DNA of 8,914 nt from an uncultured Bacilli bacterium. Its GTDB lineage: Bacteria > Bacillota_I > Bacilli_A > RF39 > UBA660. Made by a program: the position numbers and the translations under genes. Shown piece by piece: positions 5,823 to 8,914 of this stretch. Numbering within the stretch: the stretch's first letter is position 1; every line of letters starts with the position of its first letter. The notes beneath the pieces are model-generated. The model saw nothing but the letters and a program-made list of their open reading frames with translations, was not told the origin of the DNA and ran no database searches. The DNA is taken from assembly GCA_947625365.1 (NCBI GenBank), contig CANQNZ010000046.1, forward strand, positions 1 through 8,914, read 5' to 3'.

Positions 5823-6635
5823 TTAGTTATTGCTTGCGTTATTTTCTTGAACGTAAGCAATAATTTGTAAAATACGATACACTAACTCTAATAGAGATAT
5901 AATCATATTATTAACATACTCAATATTATATAATTTAAATAACTTTTTAAGCATTACTAACTCTTCATCAGTAGCCATATTATTATTTTTTAGTACTTCA
6001 TATGCTTTATTTTGCGCTTTAACTTCGGTTTTTAATACCTTAACTGACATTATAAAGGAAATTAAATAAATTAATAATCCTAATATCGAAAAAGCTATAG
6101 TAAATGATGCTCCTTGCGTTTTAAGGATTAAAACATCAAGTAAAACGCCAATAATTACTAGGGGAATAAAAGCTAGTGGTCCAAAATAAATAATTGGTGT
6201 TAGTTTAATTCTAGTTTTCATATCTGGGTCTTTTTCTTTATCTAATATAGCAAGGCAAGCTTTTTGAGAAGCCATTGCTAAAGAAGATACTGAACTTTTC
6301 TTCCAAGTTAATCTTCTTAATCTTACTTTTTTAAAGAAATGACTATAACTATTACCAAATAAAATAGAACCACTGGATTTAACTTTTATTTTAGCTAGGT
6401 CATTATCATCTAATATTTTTCTTGCGACATTTTCACCTGTCATATTTATACTGTTTTGTTTTTTGTTATATTTATGATATTTAATAGCTAAAATTATTTG
6501 AACTCCTAAAGCAAAAATAGATATAATTGCTATTAAAATTAAAATAATTCCCATTAACATTATCACAATATCCGATACATTACTTAAATTAAAACCTACC
6601 GTACTTTCTGCTATGTCTCTAAATGTTTCTAACAT
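5823..6635 (-). CDS. YugP-like (Zn_peptidase_2) membrane protein lacking the HExxH zinc site
   Basis: This 270-residue membrane protein resembles the YugP family in order and content. A long N-terminal TM segment (about 23-51) is followed by MTGENVARKILDDN (65-78), the family signature just after TM1. Then come a G-x-L-x3-Y-x5-VRL stretch (89-106), a region aligning with the zinc helix, two or three more TM segments (about 146-171 and 177-198), and a helical C-terminus with an EE..L..L..Y pattern. Where active members read SxAAxxVAAHEVGHAIQ, this protein reads SVSSLAMASQKACLAI (115-130), so HExxH becomes Q124-K-A-C-L128. The later glutamate (TEVKAQNKA, E204, matching VEFNASxRA) remains. It is not a frameshift or truncation, so it looks like a maintained pseudoenzyme. 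AAGGAAG precedes the ATG, and a good promoter lies upstream. Its role may be scaffolding or regulating a membrane protease. Confidence 0.78.
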   Translation of the reverse strand: MLETFRDIAESTVGFNLSNVSDIVIMLMGIILILIAIISIFALGVQIILAIKYHKYNKKQNSINMTGENVARKILDDNDLAKIKVKSSGSILFGNSYSHFFKKVRLRRLTWKKSSVSSLAMASQKACLAILDKEKDPDMKTRIKLTPIIYFGPLAFIPLVIIGVLLDVLILKTQGASFTIAFSILGLLIYLISFIMSVKVLKTEVKAQNKAYEVLKNNNMATDEELVMLKKLFKLYNIEYVNNMIISLLELVYRILQIIAYVQENNASNN

Positions 6636-6664
6636 ATAATACTTCCTTTCTCAATTACACTTTT

Positions 6665-6693
6665 ATTATAAGGGGACTAATTAATTTAGTCAA
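6665..6693 (-). promoter_or_regulatory. Promoter of the YugP-like gene
   Basis: On the minus strand TTGACT (complement of 6688-6693), a 17-bp spacer and TATAAT (complement of 6665-6670) give a near-consensus promoter with a start near 6658, 23 bases before the ATG. The interrupted palindrome GACTAA-ttaat-TTAGTC (6675-6691) occupies the spacer and part of the -35 and may be an operator. Confidence 0.82.
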
Positions 6694-6748
6694 TTATATT
6701 TATGCTATATAAGTGGAAAAAAGTCTAATCTAAAAAAATAAAAATATA

Positions 6749-6767
6749 TGCTATAATTTAGATAGCA
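6749..6767 (+). promoter_or_regulatory. Extended -10 promoter of the gluzincin/transglutaminase-like gene, with inverted repeat
   Basis: TGC directly before TATAAT (6752-6757) is a perfect extended -10; the -35 position (6729-6734, TCTAAA) is weak. The inverted repeat TGCTAT (6749-6754) and ATAGCA (6762-6767) overlaps the -10 and the predicted start. The 9-mer TATGCTATA occurs here (6747-6755) and also at 6701-6709, where a second TGC-TATA element could be another start site or binding half. Confidence 0.7.
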
Positions 6768-6790
6768 AGGCAAATAAGGGAGTTATAATT

Positions 6791-8065
6791 ATGAGATATT
6801 TAAATGAAGTACCAATTATTACAAATAATGATTTTCTCATATATGGTAATAGTGATTTAGAATTGATAAAAGATGATTTAATTAACACTTTATCCGCGCG
6901 TAAAGCAAAATTATTAGAATTTTTTAAACTGCCTTTTTTTAGGCAAATATCGATAAATTTATTTAATAATCACGAAACCTTTTTAAAATTTACAAGACAA
7001 TTTTATGAACCTGCTTCCTATGAAAAAGGTAATACTGCTAATGGAACAATAAATTATTCATATGACCCCAATAACTTAGAAAAATTAGTAAATGGAATAA
7101 CTGGTCAGCTTGTTCATTTGTTATATCAGCAACTTTGGTTTGGCAGATATGAAAAAGTAGAGTGGTTAGATGTAGGTCTAGCCGAAGTTTTATCAGGTCA
7201 AAAAAGTTTATTGGAAAAAGATGATGAAAAGTTTAAAGTTTGGTATTTAAATAATATTGTAAGAAGAGATAAAATAATTCCTCCTTTTGATTTTTTAAAT
7301 ACCAAAGGCTGTAAATATGGTTGTTTTTGTGATGATGAAACAGCTAAATATGATGGATATGATTTAGCATATTTATTAGTTAGATATTTAATAAATAATT
7401 ATGAAAATTTAAATGATATTTTAAAAGATAAAGAAAAAATTAAGCAGCTAGAAAAACATCTAATGACCGATACGATTAATTATTATAATAATTATTTTCA
7501 AGTAGAAAATATTAAAAATAATTTTTATGATGTTCAAACGCCGAAAGAACTTATGGATTATATGAATAAAAATATTATCTATGGCTGGTTAGATAAAGAA
7601 AAACAAAAGCATGTTGATAATTTAAAAAATTTTAGAGAAAATTATGTAAGTAGTAATATTGAAGAAATTTTAACTAGTAAACTAGGAACTTGTATCGAGC
7701 AAGCCAAGTTAATTAAATATTTTTTTGATAATAAAGGGATAGAAAATAAACTATTCTGTTTAAGAAATTATGAAACGGAAGATAATTTTGAGGCTGAGGT
7801 AAAAATGCATTGCTTTGTTTTATATCATTATCATGATAAATGGTATCATTTTGAACATTCCGATAGTATTCATAGAGGAATTTATGAATATGAGACTATA
7901 GAGCAAGCTTTACAATGTCAGATAGCCACAGATAGTGAAAAGAAAAATCAGGTACTTACTGAAATACCTTCAATTCCTGAAGGAATAACTTTTAAAGAAT
8001 TTAATAATTATGTGAATAACTTTGAACTTATAGATATAGAAAGTAGCTTGTTGCGAAAAATGTAA
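6791..8065 (+). CDS. Two-domain protein: degenerate gluzincin-like N-half, transglutaminase-like C-half
   Basis: This 424-residue protein has no signal peptide or TM segment and is probably cytoplasmic. Residues 1-240 resemble peptidase-MA-type gluzincins: a beta/alpha start, a zinc helix region (101-115), WLDVGLAEVLSG (125-136), and a closing YDGYDLAYLLVRYLINNY (187-204). The expected HExxH reads G105-Q-L-V-H109 and the third-ligand Glu of WLxEGLAE reads V128, so zinc catalysis is unlikely. A C-x3-C-x-C cluster (C174, C178, C180) lies between. Residues about 285-395 look like a papain-fold transglutaminase-like domain: GTCIEQ (C301), MHCFVLYH (H340) and KWYHFEHSDSIHRGIYEY (E355 or D358 as the acid). 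AGGGAG lies eight bases before the ATG. A nucleotidyltransferase follows after 35 bp, probably in the same transcript. The substrate is unknown; it may be a peptidase, amidase or acyltransferase. Confidence 0.7.
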   Translation: MRYLNEVPIITNNDFLIYGNSDLELIKDDLINTLSARKAKLLEFFKLPFFRQISINLFNNHETFLKFTRQFYEPASYEKGNTANGTINYSYDPNNLEKLVNGITGQLVHLLYQQLWFGRYEKVEWLDVGLAEVLSGQKSLLEKDDEKFKVWYLNNIVRRDKIIPPFDFLNTKGCKYGCFCDDETAKYDGYDLAYLLVRYLINNYENLNDILKDKEKIKQLEKHLMTDTINYYNNYFQVENIKNNFYDVQTPKELMDYMNKNIIYGWLDKEKQKHVDNLKNFRENYVSSNIEEILTSKLGTCIEQAKLIKYFFDNKGIENKLFCLRNYETEDNFEAEVKMHCFVLYHYHDKWYHFEHSDSIHRGIYEYETIEQALQCQIATDSEKKNQVLTEIPSIPEGITFKEFNNYVNNFELIDIESSLLRKM

Positions 8066-8100
8066 TTATTTTACATAATAATAAGAGAAGAGGTTTTTAA

Positions 8101-8838
8101 ATGAAATGTATTATTTTATGTGCGGGTTATGCCACAAGAATGTATCCTTTAACTAAAAATAAGGCGAAAGCTTTATTAAAAATAAATGATAATTGTGTTT
8201 TAGATTTAATATGGAATAATATTAAGCAAAGTACTAGTTTAATTAGTGAAATGTTTTTAATAAGTAATAATTTATATTATCAAGATTTTCTTAAGTGGCA
8301 GAATAAACAAAAAAACAGTAAAGAAATTAAAGTAATTAATGATGGAACAAACAAAGTTGAAGAGTCTTTAGGAGCTGTTAGTGATTTAATGCTGGCTTTA
8401 AAAAATGAAAAAATTGATGATGATGTTTTGATTATGGCCGGCGATAATATTTTAGATTTTTCTTTGGATTATGTTTTTGAAGAGTTTGCTGCAAGCTCTA
8501 ATTCTTATATTCTTTACTATGAAGAAAAGGATGAAAAAAAATTAAGAAAAACTGGTGTTGTACAAATAGATGAGAGTGGTAAAGTAATAGCTATGGAAGA
8601 AAAACCTCAAAATCCCAAATCTAATTATGCTGTTCCTCCTTTTTATTTTATTAAGAAAAAAGATCTTAATTTAATATTAGAAATATTTAATAACAAAAAG
8701 GTAGATTCAATGGGAGAAATAATTGTTAATTTAATAAAAAAGACAACTATTAAAGCTATAAAAATGAAGGGAAAAAGAATAGATATTGGTTCATTAGAAA
8801 CATATAATAATATCGTAAATAAATATATTAATGTATAA
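8101..8838 (+). CDS. Sugar-phosphate-type nucleotidyltransferase
   Basis: This 245-residue protein has one NTP_transferase (GT-A-like) domain and would join an NTP to a sugar-1-phosphate or similar phosphate, releasing pyrophosphate. The nucleotide-binding loop is LCAGYATRMYPLT (6-18, with R13) and the lysine motif is KAKALLKI (K23). NDGTNKVEESLGAVSDL (80-96) matches the conserved ndGT...LGAxxDL region. The metal site is AGDN (113-116, D115), followed by EEKP (166-169) and RIDIGS (226-231). The first loop has Cys-Ala where most relatives have Gly-Gly. There is no C-terminal left-handed beta-helix, so this is the short RmlA-like form and not GlmU. AGAAGAGG lies seven bases before the ATG. It is probably in an operon with the preceding gene. 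The product (UDP-, dTDP- or CDP-linked) cannot be fixed from sequence. Confidence 0.92.
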   Translation: MKCIILCAGYATRMYPLTKNKAKALLKINDNCVLDLIWNNIKQSTSLISEMFLISNNLYYQDFLKWQNKQKNSKEIKVINDGTNKVEESLGAVSDLMLALKNEKIDDDVLIMAGDNILDFSLDYVFEEFAASSNSYILYYEEKDEKKLRKTGVVQIDESGKVIAMEEKPQNPKSNYAVPPFYFIKKKDLNLILEIFNNKKVDSMGEIIVNLIKKTTIKAIKMKGKRIDIGSLETYNNIVNKYINV

Positions 8839-8893
8839 AAAAGGGGGCTGTCGAGAAATTAGATAATTAATTTTTTGACAGTTTCTTTTTTTT
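8837..8893 (+). terminator. Long hairpin terminator after the nucleotidyltransferase gene
   Basis: The core stem pairs CTGTCGAGAAATTA (8848-8861) with TAATTTTTTGACAG (8868-8881), 14 bp with two G-U pairs around GATAAT. It extends outwards through a G5 run and an A6 run (8837-8847) pairing with TTTCTTTTTT (8882-8892) to about 25 bp if G-U is allowed. A U-tract follows. The gene stop ends at 8838, inside the outer stem. Confidence 0.8.
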
Positions 8894-8914
8894 ATAAATA
8901 AGAAAAAGCCTCGA

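Noticed and set aside
5823..6635. Calling the YugP-like gene a decayed pseudogene
   Set aside because: The frame is open over a full family-like length with a good promoter, ribosome binding site and terminator; substitutions are confined to motif residues without stops or frameshifts.
1..8914. Mycoplasma-type code (TGA as Trp)
   Set aside because: TGA ends four genes at expected family lengths, twice in ATGA start/stop overlaps, and Trp codons are TGG.

Overview
The window comes from an AT-rich, gene-dense bacterial genome. Genes are preceded by strong AGGAGG-like ribosome binding sites and by TTGACA/TATAAT promoters with 17-bp spacers. The protein families (YtrA-type GntR regulator, ABC2_membrane_5-like permease, YugP-like protein) point to a low-GC Bacillota or Mycoplasmatota-type bacterium, plausibly an uncultured gut lineage of the Bacilli, RF39 or Erysipelotrichia kind; that placement is inference. 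TGA is a real stop here: it ends the GntR, ABC ATPase, CDF and minus-strand XRE genes at sensible family lengths, and Trp is TGG, so the standard bacterial code applies and not the Mycoplasma code. No tRNA, rRNA, CRISPR array or transposase gene is visible.

Layout. Bases 1-202 hold the probable terminator of an upstream gene and then the promoter/operator of a three-gene operon (203-2036): a short GntR/YtrA-type repressor, an ABC ATPase and a six-TM permease, translationally coupled through two ATGA overlaps. This is the usual build of a self-regulated stress or antimicrobial export module. A CDF zinc/metal efflux protein (2093-2977) follows on the same strand. Its stop overlaps the end of a minus-strand Cro/CI-type regulator (2971-3183), which is divergent from a second small HTH protein (3286-3555). 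A perfect 8+3+8 palindrome lies between the two regulators.

A strong promoter then drives a beta-lactamase/PBP-fold serine hydrolase (3639-5039). It converges on a class-I glutamine-amidotransferase-like C26 hydrolase (5036-5731, minus). The two stops overlap by 4 bp in the loop of a bidirectional terminator. The pair could act on peptidoglycan-type or gamma-glutamyl substrates, but the sequence does not prove this.

The right-hand third is the least ordinary part. A minus-strand membrane protein (5823-6635) is clearly related to the YugP zinc metallopeptidase family but has lost the HExxH zinc site. Divergent from it is a 424-residue protein (6791-8065) with an N-terminal gluzincin-like half, also with a broken zinc site, joined to a C-terminal transglutaminase-like half whose Cys and His look intact. 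It is probably co-transcribed with a sugar-phosphate-type nucleotidyltransferase (8101-8838). The window ends in a very long hairpin plus U-tract (8837-8893), which is a terminator and possibly a remnant of a mobile-element end.
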